Positions 53,271-62,091 of a stretch of 64,000 nucleotides of DNA are shown here, in pieces. Numbering within the stretch: the stretch's first letter is position 1; each line of letters starts with the position of its first letter. The stretch is from an uncultured Veillonella sp. (GTDB lineage: Bacteria > Bacillota > Negativicutes > Veillonellales > Veillonellaceae): contig NZ_CAKQFJ010000006.1 of the NCBI RefSeq assembly GCF_934230905.1, forward strand, positions 1 to 64,000, given 5' to 3'. A model generated the notes under the pieces. It saw nothing but the letters and a program-made list of their open reading frames with translations, ran no database searches and was not told the origin of the DNA. Both the position numbers and the translations under genes were made by a program.

Positions 53271-53322
53271 CATTAAATTACCCTGAGAAATACGATCTAA
53301 GAGTTCAATATGTTATTGTAAA

Positions 53323-54600
53323 TTACGCTTTCACCACAACAGATACGCCATCAGGAATAACTGTAATGCTTGCATCTTTACCTTTTAATTCCAAGGCTTT
53401 GTTCAATGCTTCATCAAATGTGCTAGCATGTTGTAAATGCATGTCGGTAAGCATCTTAGGGTCGCATTGATCTGTTACAATGATAACTGTAAATTGATCT
53501 AAAATACGAGCCAAGATTTGCATTTCCCATTGGTCTGGAATTGTTTCATTACGAGTCACCTTAGCAATGCGATCTAATAATTCACGAGGTGTTTTGGCAT
53601 TTTTAAGGTTTTCGTATAGTGATTCCCCACCATGACCATCATTACAAGCGGCAATCATGATGATAACGCCATCTTTTTTACAAGATGCTTCGGCAGCGGT
53701 CATACCTTTTACAGCTTGATATACGTTTTGGTCTAATGGATACCCACCATTTGTAGTGATAACGATGTCTGCTGGTACAGCTTTCACACTGGCTAGTTCA
53801 GACACAAAAGCACAGCCTGTTTCATGAGCTTGTTCCATATCACCCGCAAAAGCATTGATAATATGTTTTTCCGCATCGATAACAACATTTAAAATAAATG
53901 CTAATTTCGCAGTACGACCCGCATATACCATATCCTTATGAATTGGATTGTTCTCGATAATACCTGTACGAGCATATGGGCTATTGATAAATTCAGCACA
54001 GTGATTTGCCATTACAGTTACTTCAGAAGCAATGCCTGGCAATACGCTTTTTCTACCTCCAGAGAAACCAGCAAAGAAATGTGGTTCAATAAATCCTTCA
54101 GAAATTAATAGCTCAGTTTCCACAGCTAGTTTATTGATAATGCAGTCCCCACCGGATGGCAACACGCCGATTTTAGTCATTTGGCTAGCATCACCAGAGA
54201 TATGGTTTACAATCTTTTCATTGGCTACAATTTCAGGACCGAATTTATCTACCATTTCTTCATGCGTAGTAGGACGATGGAAACCAGTTGCTAATAAAAT
54301 GGTAATATCGATGGATGGATTAGCTTCACGAATACGGCGAAGTAAAATTGGCATCGTAATTTTACTAGGTACTGGACGCGTATGGTCACTTGTGATGATG
54401 ACCATGTTGGATTTACCCTTTACCAATTCTTCCAAGCGTTGGCTACCGATAGGATTATCTAACGCATGTTCTACCAATGCTTCTTGTGAAAGCTCTGCCT
54501 TATAAGAATGGGCTTTAGATTCTAATACACCTGCCACATTTTGATCAGGAATATTGATATCTACAAATCCTTTTGCATAGGGTACATTAAATGTTTTCAT
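53323..54600 (-). CDS. larA: Lactate racemase LarA (nickel-dependent)
   Basis: Interconverts D- and L-lactate with the nickel-pincer nucleotide cofactor; 425 residues. Active-site positions known from Lactiplantibacillus LarA are recognisable: His in ATGFHRPTTHEEM, then EPHFFAGFSGGRKSVLPG with His and the cofactor Lys, and MANHCAEF with the last His. The ATG at 54600 follows AAGGAG by 8 bases. It is the last gene of larE-larB-larC-larA, so maturation genes and enzyme are made together. LarA homologues can act on other 2-hydroxyacids, but in a lactate user lactate is most likely. Confidence 0.92.
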   Translation of the reverse strand: MKTFNVPYAKGFVDINIPDQNVAGVLESKAHSYKAELSQEALVEHALDNPIGSQRLEELVKGKSNMVIITSDHTRPVPSKITMPILLRRIREANPSIDITILLATGFHRPTTHEEMVDKFGPEIVANEKIVNHISGDASQMTKIGVLPSGGDCIINKLAVETELLISEGFIEPHFFAGFSGGRKSVLPGIASEVTVMANHCAEFINSPYARTGIIENNPIHKDMVYAGRTAKLAFILNVVIDAEKHIINAFAGDMEQAHETGCAFVSELASVKAVPADIVITTNGGYPLDQNVYQAVKGMTAAEASCKKDGVIIMIAACNDGHGGESLYENLKNAKTPRELLDRIAKVTRNETIPDQWEMQILARILDQFTVIIVTDQCDPKMLTDMHLQHASTFDEALNKALELKGKDASITVIPDGVSVVVKA

Positions 54601-54655
54601 AGGAATCACTCCTTAACTTAACACTAACAAACTATAAATAACCCGCTACGACAAA

Positions 54656-55879
54656 TCAATCCTCCTTCTTACGCAATTGTCGTTTAAGGTCTAACAAACT
54701 CATATCATTTTGCTTAGCAATGGCAGCTAGTGAATCATATTCATATTTATGTCTCTTTACACCAAATCCACTACTTGTTTTGAAAGCAATTCTGTTACCT
54801 TCCCAGTCTATGTCTCCTGCAGACCGGTTCAAAATATATCGTTCACAACGATGGTAACGAACACCAAGGCTTGTAGTGTGTTTGAATATTAAATCTCGCA
54901 GATTCTCGATATCGTCTACCTTACAAAGAACTGTCAACATCGTACCAGGTCGTTGTTTTTTCATCATAATCGGTGTGGTAAATACATCTAAGGCTGGTGA
55001 AAGTAATAACTGTTCTACTGCATAGCCGATTTCTTCTGGTGTCATATCGTCGAGATTACAGGACATTTCAATGATTATATCTTCTAAATCATTGTTTATT
55101 TCAAGAAAGGCGCGAATACAATTCGGTCTTTCAAATTGTTTCGTGCCAAAGCCATAAGATACCTTTGTTGGTGTCATAACTGGCATATGGCTAAAAGCTG
55201 TACCAAAATATTGGGCTAACGCTGCACCGGTAGGCGTACATAGCTCACCATTAATTTGATAGTCTGCGTACATTGGTATACCGGCTAATAATTCCATCGT
55301 TGCTGGTGCTGGTACAGGTAGTTCTCCATGAGCGCAGTGAACAGTGCCAGTTCCTACATGTATAGGTGAGATAATAATCTCATCAAACTTCAATGCCTCT
55401 AAGAGTACACAAACGGCCACAATATCTGCAATAGCATCAAGCATGCCCAGCTCGTGGAAATGAATTTGTGTTACTGTTGATTTATGAACCTTGGCCTCCG
55501 CTTCAGCTACCAGATTATATACGTTTATAGCATTCTGTTTACACGTATTGGAAATAGATAAGCTATTAATTATATCCGTTACACCTTGTAAGCCTCGGCC
55601 CTGCACATGATGTTCGCTATGTACATGGTAATCTGAATGGTCTTCATACGTATCTGTCTCACCATGTTCAGATTCTTCTATACCATTAATAGTTACTGCT
55701 ACCCGATAGCCTTCCAATCCTTTATCTTCTTTTGGTATTAGTGCATAGGTGACATTAGGTATCCCTATTTGATTAAGCCGTTCTATCCATGTTTCAGGAT
55801 TATCTACTAAACCGAGTAATGTAGCGGTTAGCATATCGCCGGCAATACCCATTTGGCAATCTAAAAATAGTCGTTTCAT
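54656..55879 (-). CDS. larC: LarC, nickel insertase for the lactate racemase cofactor
   Basis: Inserts nickel into the pincer nucleotide using CTP; 407 residues. It opens with LFLDCQMGIAGDMLTATLLGL, typical of the family, and contains HFHELGMLDAIADIVAV, HCAHGELPVPAPATMELL and GFGTKQFERPN. A His/Asp/Glu-rich stretch at about 75-95 (HGETDTYEDHSDYHVHSEHH) could bind nickel. In Lactiplantibacillus the gene is split and joined by a programmed frameshift; here it is one continuous frame. It overlaps larB by 4 bases. Confidence 0.93.
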   Translation of the reverse strand: MKRLFLDCQMGIAGDMLTATLLGLVDNPETWIERLNQIGIPNVTYALIPKEDKGLEGYRVAVTINGIEESEHGETDTYEDHSDYHVHSEHHVQGRGLQGVTDIINSLSISNTCKQNAINVYNLVAEAEAKVHKSTVTQIHFHELGMLDAIADIVAVCVLLEALKFDEIIISPIHVGTGTVHCAHGELPVPAPATMELLAGIPMYADYQINGELCTPTGAALAQYFGTAFSHMPVMTPTKVSYGFGTKQFERPNCIRAFLEINNDLEDIIIEMSCNLDDMTPEEIGYAVEQLLLSPALDVFTTPIMMKKQRPGTMLTVLCKVDDIENLRDLIFKHTTSLGVRYHRCERYILNRSAGDIDWEGNRIAFKTSSGFGVKRHKYEYDSLAAIAKQNDMSLLDLKRQLRKKED

Positions 55880-56631
55880 TTACTTTCACCTATCTGATTA
55901 ATCATGTTCGCCGTATAAGCAGCACCAAACCCATTGTCTATATTAACAACGGTAACACCACTGGCACAAGAGTTGAGCATAGATAAAAGCGCCGTAACAC
56001 CACCAAATGCGGTTCCATAACCAACACTAGTTGGTACGGCGATAACAGGTACATCCACAAGGCCACCAACAACACTTGCTAAAGCCCCTTCCATACCGGC
56101 AATGACAACGATAACCTTAGCAGACATAATAGTATCTAAATGTTGTAACAAACGATGAATACCCGCCACACCTACGTCAAAAATTCGATTGACCGTATTA
56201 CCATAAAATTCAGCTGTAATAGCACATTCTTCAGCCACTTTATAATCACTTGTACCGCCGGTAACAATAGCTATACTTGACTCTGTTTTCTTCGTAGGCA
56301 TATCACCAGTGTAGCCGATATGAGCATCCTTGATATATGTCAAGGAATGGTGTTCTTGAACCTCTGCAGCCACATCAGGTGCTAAGCGTGTAATCAATAT
56401 ATGACCTTGCCCATTAGACTGCATGGAGGAGATAATACCCACGATTTGTTCACTAGTTTTACCGGCGCCATATATAACCTCCGGAACACCTTGTCGTAAT
56501 TGACGATGTAAATCAACGTTGGCATACCCTAAATCCTCTATCGGTTTCATTTTTAGCTTTAATAAGGCTGCATCCACATCTACCTGTCCATTTTTTACTT
56601 TCTCCAAAAGGGATCTTATAGTATCGCTCAT
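55876..56631 (-). CDS. larB: LarB, nicotinate dinucleotide carboxylase/hydrolase
   Basis: Carboxylates the pyridinium ring of nicotinic acid adenine dinucleotide and releases AMP, the first step of nickel-pincer cofactor synthesis; 251 residues. The C-terminal two-thirds resembles PurE: AIVTGGTSDYKVAEECA, FDVGVAGIHRLL, VIAGMEGALASVVGGLVDVPVIAVPTSVGYG and NIDNGFGAAYTANMI are all characteristic. GAGGTG precedes the ATG. It overlaps larE and larC by 4 bases each, so the operon is tightly coupled. Confidence 0.93.
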   Translation of the reverse strand: MSDTIRSLLEKVKNGQVDVDAALLKLKMKPIEDLGYANVDLHRQLRQGVPEVIYGAGKTSEQIVGIISSMQSNGQGHILITRLAPDVAAEVQEHHSLTYIKDAHIGYTGDMPTKKTESSIAIVTGGTSDYKVAEECAITAEFYGNTVNRIFDVGVAGIHRLLQHLDTIMSAKVIVVIAGMEGALASVVGGLVDVPVIAVPTSVGYGTAFGGVTALLSMLNSCASGVTVVNIDNGFGAAYTANMINQIGESK

Positions 56632-57374
56632 GAACGCACCTCTAAATCTAATACAACATCATCAAACATAGATTTAAAAAATATGAGAATCTCAATCCTA
56701 TTCTTAATAACAATAGCAATTTGATTCTCTGGGACTTGAATTTTAGCAGTATTTCCTATCAGACGAACACGAAAATCTGATAGACCTAAGGAAAACAAAT
56801 ACCCTTCCGCTCGTTCAATGTGTTCTAAATCATGACCTGTTATACGTTGTCCCGCTTGAAATCTTGTAGCTAAACAAGCATAGGATGGTTTATTCCACGT
56901 AAACAAATTGGCTTGATGAGCTAAATCACGAATCATAGATTTTGTTAGATTACATTCTCGTAATGGCGACTTAACAGATAGCTCCGCTATTGCTTTCATA
57001 CCTGGTCGATCTTCCACATCATCACTCGCATTGGTTCCATCACATAAAACCGTAAAACCATCACGTTTAGCATGTTCACTTATCGTTGTGAATACATGAT
57101 GTTTACAGTAATAACAACGGTCACTTGGATTGCTCATTACATCATCATGTACAAGCACATTAATATCTATAATTTCTAGAGGAATACCAATAAACTCGGC
57201 AATTTTCTTTGCATCTTCTAATTCAAACTGTGGCACAAACTGAGATTTTACAGTATACGCTTTGCAAGGAATACCTGATTTTTTTGCGGCATATGCTAAA
57301 TAAGATGAGTCTACCCCGCCAGATAAAGCTACTGCAACATTATCAAAGCTATTTATATAATCTATTAATTTCAT
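56628..57374 (-). CDS. larE: LarE, sulfur transferase for the lactate racemase cofactor
   Basis: PP-loop enzyme of 248 residues that activates the carboxylated pyridine mononucleotide and adds sulfur. The PP-loop is ALSGGVDSSYLAYAAK (about 17-32), followed by SDRCYYCKHHVF and LCDGTNASDD. PSYACLATRF carries a Cys in the region where the sulfur-donor Cys of Lactiplantibacillus LarE lies; the three-Cys [4Fe-4S] pattern is not evident. Start ATG 57374 lies 9-10 bases after AAAGGA; an in-frame TTG nearer to it is less likely. First gene of the lar operon, behind a leader with a terminator-like hairpin. Confidence 0.92.
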   Translation of the reverse strand: MKLIDYINSFDNVAVALSGGVDSSYLAYAAKKSGIPCKAYTVKSQFVPQFELEDAKKIAEFIGIPLEIIDINVLVHDDVMSNPSDRCYYCKHHVFTTISEHAKRDGFTVLCDGTNASDDVEDRPGMKAIAELSVKSPLRECNLTKSMIRDLAHQANLFTWNKPSYACLATRFQAGQRITGHDLEHIERAEGYLFSLGLSDFRVRLIGNTAKIQVPENQIAIVIKNRIEILIFFKSMFDDVVLDLEVRS

Positions 57375-57424
57375 AATATGCAATCCTTTAATAGGTTTCT
57401 ATACTCTTTAATTTATAAAAATAA

Positions 57425-57453
57425 AATAGAGTTACCCTAATAAGAACTCTATT
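57425..57453 (-). terminator. Terminator-like hairpin in the lar operon leader
   Basis: AATAGAGTT (57425-57433) pairs perfectly with AACTCTATT (57445-57453); on the minus strand TTATTTTTATAAATT follows. It lies about 50 bases upstream of larE and about 30 past a TATAAT, so it could attenuate transcription. The plus strand has no T-run here. Confidence 0.6.
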
Positions 57454-57483
57454 ACTACTATTACATTAAATTAAACAATTACT

Positions 57484-57489
57484 ATTATA
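57484..57489 (-). promoter_or_regulatory. Candidate -10 of the lar operon
   Basis: TATAAT on the minus strand with no good -35. The 308-base gap 57375-57691 otherwise holds only this, the leader hairpin and the recO terminator. Confidence 0.35.
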
Positions 57490-57575
57490 TTTAGTATAAA
57501 TTGTTTTATAGATATTTTCTAACTCATAAAAAAGATAAATATTTATGTATTAAATTACATTTTTTCTATATAAGA

Positions 57576-57626
57576 AAACCACTTATCATAAATAGGTTTA
57601 TCTCCCCTATTAAAAATAAGTGGTTT
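57576..57626 (-). terminator. Terminator after recO
   Basis: AAACCACTTAT (57576-57586) pairs with ATAAGTGGTTT (57616-57626), with an inner AATAGG/CCTATT stem; the minus strand continues TCTTATATAG. Confidence 0.75.
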
Positions 57627-57691
57627 ATAATTCATAAAAATTTATGATAAGCAATCATATAAATAATGTCCAAGTAATTTATTAGAACACT

Positions 57692-58393
57692 TTATAAACT
57701 CATCAAAAATTTTACACTTTGTAATTGTTTTCCTATTTCATGTTCACAATAAGAAAATAGTAATTTTTCTAATTCTTTCCATACAGTTCTAGGAAGTTCA
57801 ATAGGCGCTGTATCACCCCATTGATAAGCCAACATATTTGGCATCGCTTTGCGTAATGCAATAGATGGATTCATATGCGTATGCAAACGTAATTCGTTCC
57901 AAAATAAATCAATTCCATCTCCTGTAGCAAATGCTTCCTGCTGTGGCATTATACCTGCTAACGACAACATCTGCCATCCCAATATGATGGTCCCTAGTCG
58001 TACATTTCTTTGCCGTATGGATTTAGAATAGTTGACCACAGCATCGAATACCTTACGATCTACATCATACAACGCAAAAAGTTCTTGTATAAGTTCACTA
58101 GCTACAGAGGCATAGGCAATATTATCTAAATTCGTATCAAGTGATTCTACCACATAGGACCCATCAATTTGGGTAACTTTCACAAATTCTCCATCCTGTA
58201 CAACTGTAATATACATAGCACTGAATGGACGTAGATAGGAAGCATTGCGCAATGTTTGTAGTCGTTTATGTGGTATAGATGCCTTAATAATACCTAACGA
58301 TGGAGTTATAAAAGTAAATACTGAATAAAGCTTATATTTTTTTCGACTCACTACGATAGCAGGTGTATTAAATCCTCCATTAAGATTATTCAT
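57692..58393 (-). CDS. recO: Recombination mediator RecO
   Basis: Helps RecA load on single-stranded DNA with RecR in gap repair; 233 residues. An N-terminal OB fold (about 8-80: AIVVSRKKYKLYSVFTFITPSLGIIKA) is followed by a helical domain (about 85-230). The four-Cys zinc finger present in many RecO proteins is missing; only a single Cys remains near the C-terminus. The start overlaps the corC stop by 8 bases. In many Firmicutes glyQS follows recO directly; here the lar operon and a membrane-protein block lie between. Confidence 0.88.
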   Translation of the reverse strand: MNNLNGGFNTPAIVVSRKKYKLYSVFTFITPSLGIIKASIPHKRLQTLRNASYLRPFSAMYITVVQDGEFVKVTQIDGSYVVESLDTNLDNIAYASVASELIQELFALYDVDRKVFDAVVNYSKSIRQRNVRLGTIILGWQMLSLAGIMPQQEAFATGDGIDLFWNELRLHTHMNPSIALRKAMPNMLAYQWGDTAPIELPRTVWKELEKLLFSYCEHEIGKQLQSVKFLMSL

Positions 58394-59714
58394 GATTATC
58401 TTCCGGTACAGGTTCTAATTCCGGTAAAGGAGTCACTCGCAATCGAGAAATACGATATCCTTGCATCTTAATGACTTCAAAAGTATATCCATAAGCATCT
58501 ACAGTATCACCTACGATTGGAGTACGTTCTAATAAACCAAAAATATATCCACCAATTGTATCAGAATCAGAATCCTCAATATGAATATTCATCATTTCAG
58601 ATACTTCATCCACAAGAACCTTACCATCAAACTCAAAGGAACCATCTGCATAGCTCATCGTTGCTGGTAAATGGGATTCATGTTCGTCTTGAATATCCCC
58701 GACCAATTCCTCAATGATATCTTCTAATCCTACTAGACCTACCATACCACCATATTCATCGACAACAACAGCTTGATAAATACGACGAGTCCGCATATAT
58801 TGCAACAAAGTAGAAAGTTTCATAACTTCAGGAACAGTTAAAATATCGCGTTTAATATTACGCAAATCTTTTCTAGCTTGATTCTGACGTTCCATCAAAT
58901 CCTTAATGTGTACAAGGCCTACAATATGATCTTTATCTTCCACACACAATGGGTATCTTGTATGCGACGTAGACCGAATTACCTTCATGGCTTCATCATA
59001 TCCATCTTCCACAAAAATACAGTCCACATCTTGGCGTGGCACCATAACCTCTTTTGCCATACGTTCCACAAAATTAAATACATTATCTATCAACTCAGAT
59101 TCTACTTGATTTAACTGACCTTCTTCATGACTTCGAGAAATCATCATACGTAGTTCCTCTTCAGTGTATACAAGGTCTAATTCAGTTAAGTATTTTGTTT
59201 GGTAAAACTTAAGGATACAATTGGATATTTTACTAGCTAACCAAACAAAAGGATATACAATGCGACCAACTCCAACAACAATACGGCTATGCATATTGAC
59301 ATACTTTGTAGGAAATGATAACCCCAATGCTTTTGGTACGATTTCACCAAAAATAAGTACGATAAGGCTAATGATGATTAGCAATAAAAGGTCCAAAATA
59401 TGATGAACCCATGTACCATGAATATTAAATACATCCATAATACCCGCTACAAAGCTATTAAAAATATATGTACCAGTCCCCGCTAAGGCGAGAATGAAAA
59501 AGAGTATAAGAAATTGTGTAGTATTTAAAAAGTACTCAGGATTTTGATAAAGCTTTAATAAAAATTGACGATCTTTCTCTAATAATATCGTCATATCCTC
59601 CACATGTTCTTTGCGCAAACGAGCAAAGGAAAATTTTGCAACAACTAAAAAGTTAATTAAGAAAATACATACTATGCCAAATAGAATCGGTAACAGGGCA
59701 TCTATACTATCCAT
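58386..59714 (-). CDS. CNNM/CorC-type (HlyC) membrane transport protein with CBS domains
   Basis: Inner-membrane protein of 442 residues, family linked to magnesium or cobalt efflux. The DUF21/CNNM membrane domain (about 1-200) contains LIVLIFGEIVPKALGLSFPTKY. Two CBS domains follow (about 215-335) with VMVPRQDVDCIFV and YGGMVGLVGLEDIIEELVGDIQDEH. A C-terminal CorC_HlyC domain (about 355-430) includes SDTIGGYIFGLLERTPIVGD. Older annotation calls such proteins hemolysins, which is unsupported here. It lies between era and recO. Confidence 0.9.
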   Translation of the reverse strand: MDSIDALLPILFGIVCIFLINFLVVAKFSFARLRKEHVEDMTILLEKDRQFLLKLYQNPEYFLNTTQFLILFFILALAGTGTYIFNSFVAGIMDVFNIHGTWVHHILDLLLLIIISLIVLIFGEIVPKALGLSFPTKYVNMHSRIVVGVGRIVYPFVWLASKISNCILKFYQTKYLTELDLVYTEEELRMMISRSHEEGQLNQVESELIDNVFNFVERMAKEVMVPRQDVDCIFVEDGYDEAMKVIRSTSHTRYPLCVEDKDHIVGLVHIKDLMERQNQARKDLRNIKRDILTVPEVMKLSTLLQYMRTRRIYQAVVVDEYGGMVGLVGLEDIIEELVGDIQDEHESHLPATMSYADGSFEFDGKVLVDEVSEMMNIHIEDSDSDTIGGYIFGLLERTPIVGDTVDAYGYTFEVIKMQGYRISRLRVTPLPELEPVPEDNHE

Positions 59715-59748
59715 AATAATCCTTTCTATCGTAATGACACAACAAAAT

Positions 59749-60648
59749 CTATTTTTTATAACCTAATTCTGAAAGCATACCAGATTTGTTACGCCAATCC
59801 TTCTTAACCTTAACCCATAAATCAAGATACACTTTTGTGGCTAATAGCTTTTGAATGTCCATGCGCGCTTCCGCACCAATCTTGCGTAGTAACGCACCTT
59901 TATTACCAATGATAATCCCCTTTTGAGAATCCCGTTCACAATAGATAGTAGCACGAATATAGGTTGTTCCATCATCACGGGTCTTCATTTCATCCACATC
60001 AACAGCAATAGCATGAGGGATTTCATCACGAGTAGACAATAAAATCTTTTCTCGAACGATATCGGAAATAATCAATCGTTCTGGTTGGTCCGTAATCATA
60101 TCTTCTGGGAAGTATTGAGGACCTTCTGGCAAATATTTACCTAACACATTAAGCAATTCAGATAAATTTTCTTTATTCTTTGCCGAAATAGGGATGACAC
60201 CAGTAAATGGATACGCATCTTGATAGGACACGATAGCTTCTAATACTTGTTCTTTTTGTAGTGTATCGATTTTATTGACTACGAGGAACACCGGTACTTT
60301 CACACGTTTCAATTGTTCAATGATGAAATTGTCCCCAGGGCCACGTTTTTCATTGCCTGCCACAACAAATAGAACAGCCTCTGTCTCTTTTAAGGATTCA
60401 ATAGCTGCATCGACCATGAATTCACCTAATTTATGTTTTGGCTTATGTACACCGGGTGTATCCATGAATACGATTTGCTTCTCTTCATCAGTGTAAACAC
60501 AAATAATGCGGTTACGCGTAGTCTGCGCCTTATCAGACACAATAGCAATCTTATCGCCTATTAAGGCATTAATCATCGTAGACTTGCCTACATTTGGTCG
60601 CCCTACAACAGCAACAAAACCGGATTTAAAATGTTCTGCTTTATTCAT
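59749..60648 (-). CDS. era: GTPase Era
   Basis: Ras-like GTPase of 299 residues acting in 16S rRNA maturation and 30S assembly. G1 GRPNVGKSTMINAL (about 14-28), G3 DTPGVHKPKHKLGEFM, G4 NKIDTL and G5 SAKNKENL are intact. The C-terminal KH domain (about 205-285) has the RNA-binding GIIIGNKGALLRKIG. The start is set to ATG 60648, behind GAGAGGA, because the longer frame to 60672 lies in ybeY. It overlaps ybeY by 8 bases. Confidence 0.96.
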   Translation of the reverse strand: MNKAEHFKSGFVAVVGRPNVGKSTMINALIGDKIAIVSDKAQTTRNRIICVYTDEEKQIVFMDTPGVHKPKHKLGEFMVDAAIESLKETEAVLFVVAGNEKRGPGDNFIIEQLKRVKVPVFLVVNKIDTLQKEQVLEAIVSYQDAYPFTGVIPISAKNKENLSELLNVLGKYLPEGPQYFPEDMITDQPERLIISDIVREKILLSTRDEIPHAIAVDVDEMKTRDDGTTYIRATIYCERDSQKGIIIGNKGALLRKIGAEARMDIQKLLATKVYLDLWVKVKKDWRNKSGMLSELGYKK

Positions 60649-61117
60649 TATATGGTTGATCCTCTCGTACATACCCTAAATTAGAAAGCACAAATTCTTC
60701 TTCTGTGCGCATTTCTTTTTTATCTTCATCGGTCATATGGTCATAGCCTAAGATATGCAAACAACTATGTGTTGTCAAATAGGCTAATTCCCGTTCAAAA
60801 CTATGTCCGTATTCGATGGCTTGTTCATGAGCTCGCTCTAAGGAAAGTATCATATCCCCCAATAGATGATGTTCTTCTTCACTACCTTCATAATCGTCCC
60901 CTTCATTAAGGGCAAAAGACAATACATCTGTGGGCCGATCAATGCCACGATACTCTTTATTGAGTTCATGAATTTTCTTATTATCACATAACAGAATGCT
61001 TAGTTCATCATCTTCGAGTCCATATACACGGCTCACTTCATCGCAAACCTTTCGTATAACCTCTTCAATCTTAGCATCTCGGGCTATACCATCATCATAA
61101 CTAATTTGTATATGCAT
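60641..61117 (-). CDS. ybeY: Endoribonuclease YbeY
   Basis: Metal-dependent RNase of 158 residues for rRNA 3'-end maturation and ribosome quality control. The zinc motif HxxxHxxxxxH appears as HSCLHILGYDH (about 120-130); YRGIDRPTDVLSFAL and LLGDMILSLERA are also typical. It lies between phoH and era, the normal order. AGGAAGA-type sequence precedes the ATG, and it begins 5 bases after the phoH stop. Confidence 0.95.
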   Translation of the reverse strand: MHIQISYDDGIARDAKIEEVIRKVCDEVSRVYGLEDDELSILLCDNKKIHELNKEYRGIDRPTDVLSFALNEGDDYEGSEEEHHLLGDMILSLERAHEQAIEYGHSFERELAYLTTHSCLHILGYDHMTDEDKKEMRTEEEFVLSNLGYVREDQPYNE

Positions 61118-61122
61118 AATTC

Positions 61123-62091
61123 TTATTCTTCCTTTGAAAGCTTTTGATGGTACGCATCATAGGCTTTAACAATACGACCTACCAAATCATGACGCACCAC
61201 ATCTTGATCCGTAAAGTAAACCATATGAATGCCCGGCACTCGTTTTAATACCTTTTCTGCTTCATATAAACCAGAAGTTACACGAGGCGGCAAGTCAATT
61301 TGTGTTTTATCACCATTGACGACCATTTTAGAGTTATTACCTAAACGTGTTAAAAACATCTTCATTTGTTCTGCCGTCGTATTCTGTGCTTCATCCAAGA
61401 TAACAAATGCATTCTCCAGTGTACGACCACGCATATACGCTAGTGGTGCTACCTCGATTGTGCCCCGCTCCATAAATCGTTGAACTTGTTCAATACCAAA
61501 CATTTCGTGCAACGCATCATACAAGGGACGTAAATATGGGTCTACTTTATCTTGCAATTCTCCAGGTAAGAATCCGAGCCGTTCACCAGCCTCTACGGCA
61601 GGTCGCGTCAAAATAATCTTATCTACATTACGATTCTTTAAGTAAAATGCTGCCAATGCAACAGACAAAAAGGTTTTACCTGTACCAGCAGGACCGATGC
61701 CAAAAGTAATCGTATTCTTTCGAATACTATCTACATATTGCTTTTGACCTTCCGTCTTTGGCGTAATACTTTTACCACGCATTGTTACTGATAATGTATC
61801 TTCAAACATAGTATGAAGAGCATCACCCTTGCCATTCATGACCATCTTAGCCGCAATGCGGACCTGAGATTCTGTGATTGTGCTACCTTCTTTATATAAA
61901 AATACTAATTCCTCTAGGGTACGGTATAGAGCATCTACATACATATCATCACCCTTTATAACAACCGTATCTCCACGCGATACGATATCTACAGGGATGA
62001 CCTCATTCATCATTTGTAAATATCTATTATGTTGACCTAGTATAGATTGTGCTAAGTCATAGGTAGGAAAGGTAAATACCCGTTCGCTCAT
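61123..62091 (-). CDS. phoH: PhoH-family ATPase
   Basis: Cytosolic P-loop ATPase, probably an RNA helicase or RNase partner, 322 residues. A short N-terminal KH-like region (about 1-100) precedes the PhoH domain with Walker A GPAGTGKTFLSVALA (about 137), LTRPAVEAGERLGFLPGEL, Walker B FVILDEAQNTT and MVVNGDKTQIDLP. The name comes from phosphate induction in E. coli; no PHO-box-like site is evident here. It overlaps the radical SAM gene by 4 bases and precedes ybeY. Confidence 0.94.
   Translation of the reverse strand: MSERVFTFPTYDLAQSILGQHNRYLQMMNEVIPVDIVSRGDTVVIKGDDMYVDALYRTLEELVFLYKEGSTITESQVRIAAKMVMNGKGDALHTMFEDTLSVTMRGKSITPKTEGQKQYVDSIRKNTITFGIGPAGTGKTFLSVALAAFYLKNRNVDKIILTRPAVEAGERLGFLPGELQDKVDPYLRPLYDALHEMFGIEQVQRFMERGTIEVAPLAYMRGRTLENAFVILDEAQNTTAEQMKMFLTRLGNNSKMVVNGDKTQIDLPPRVTSGLYEAEKVLKRVPGIHMVYFTDQDVVRHDLVGRIVKAYDAYHQKLSKEE

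Noticed and set aside
54032..54505. 157-codon plus-strand frame inside larA
   Set aside because: Shadow of larA; no signals of its own.
54656..55879. Programmed frameshift in larC
   Set aside because: The gene is one uninterrupted frame with both conserved halves.
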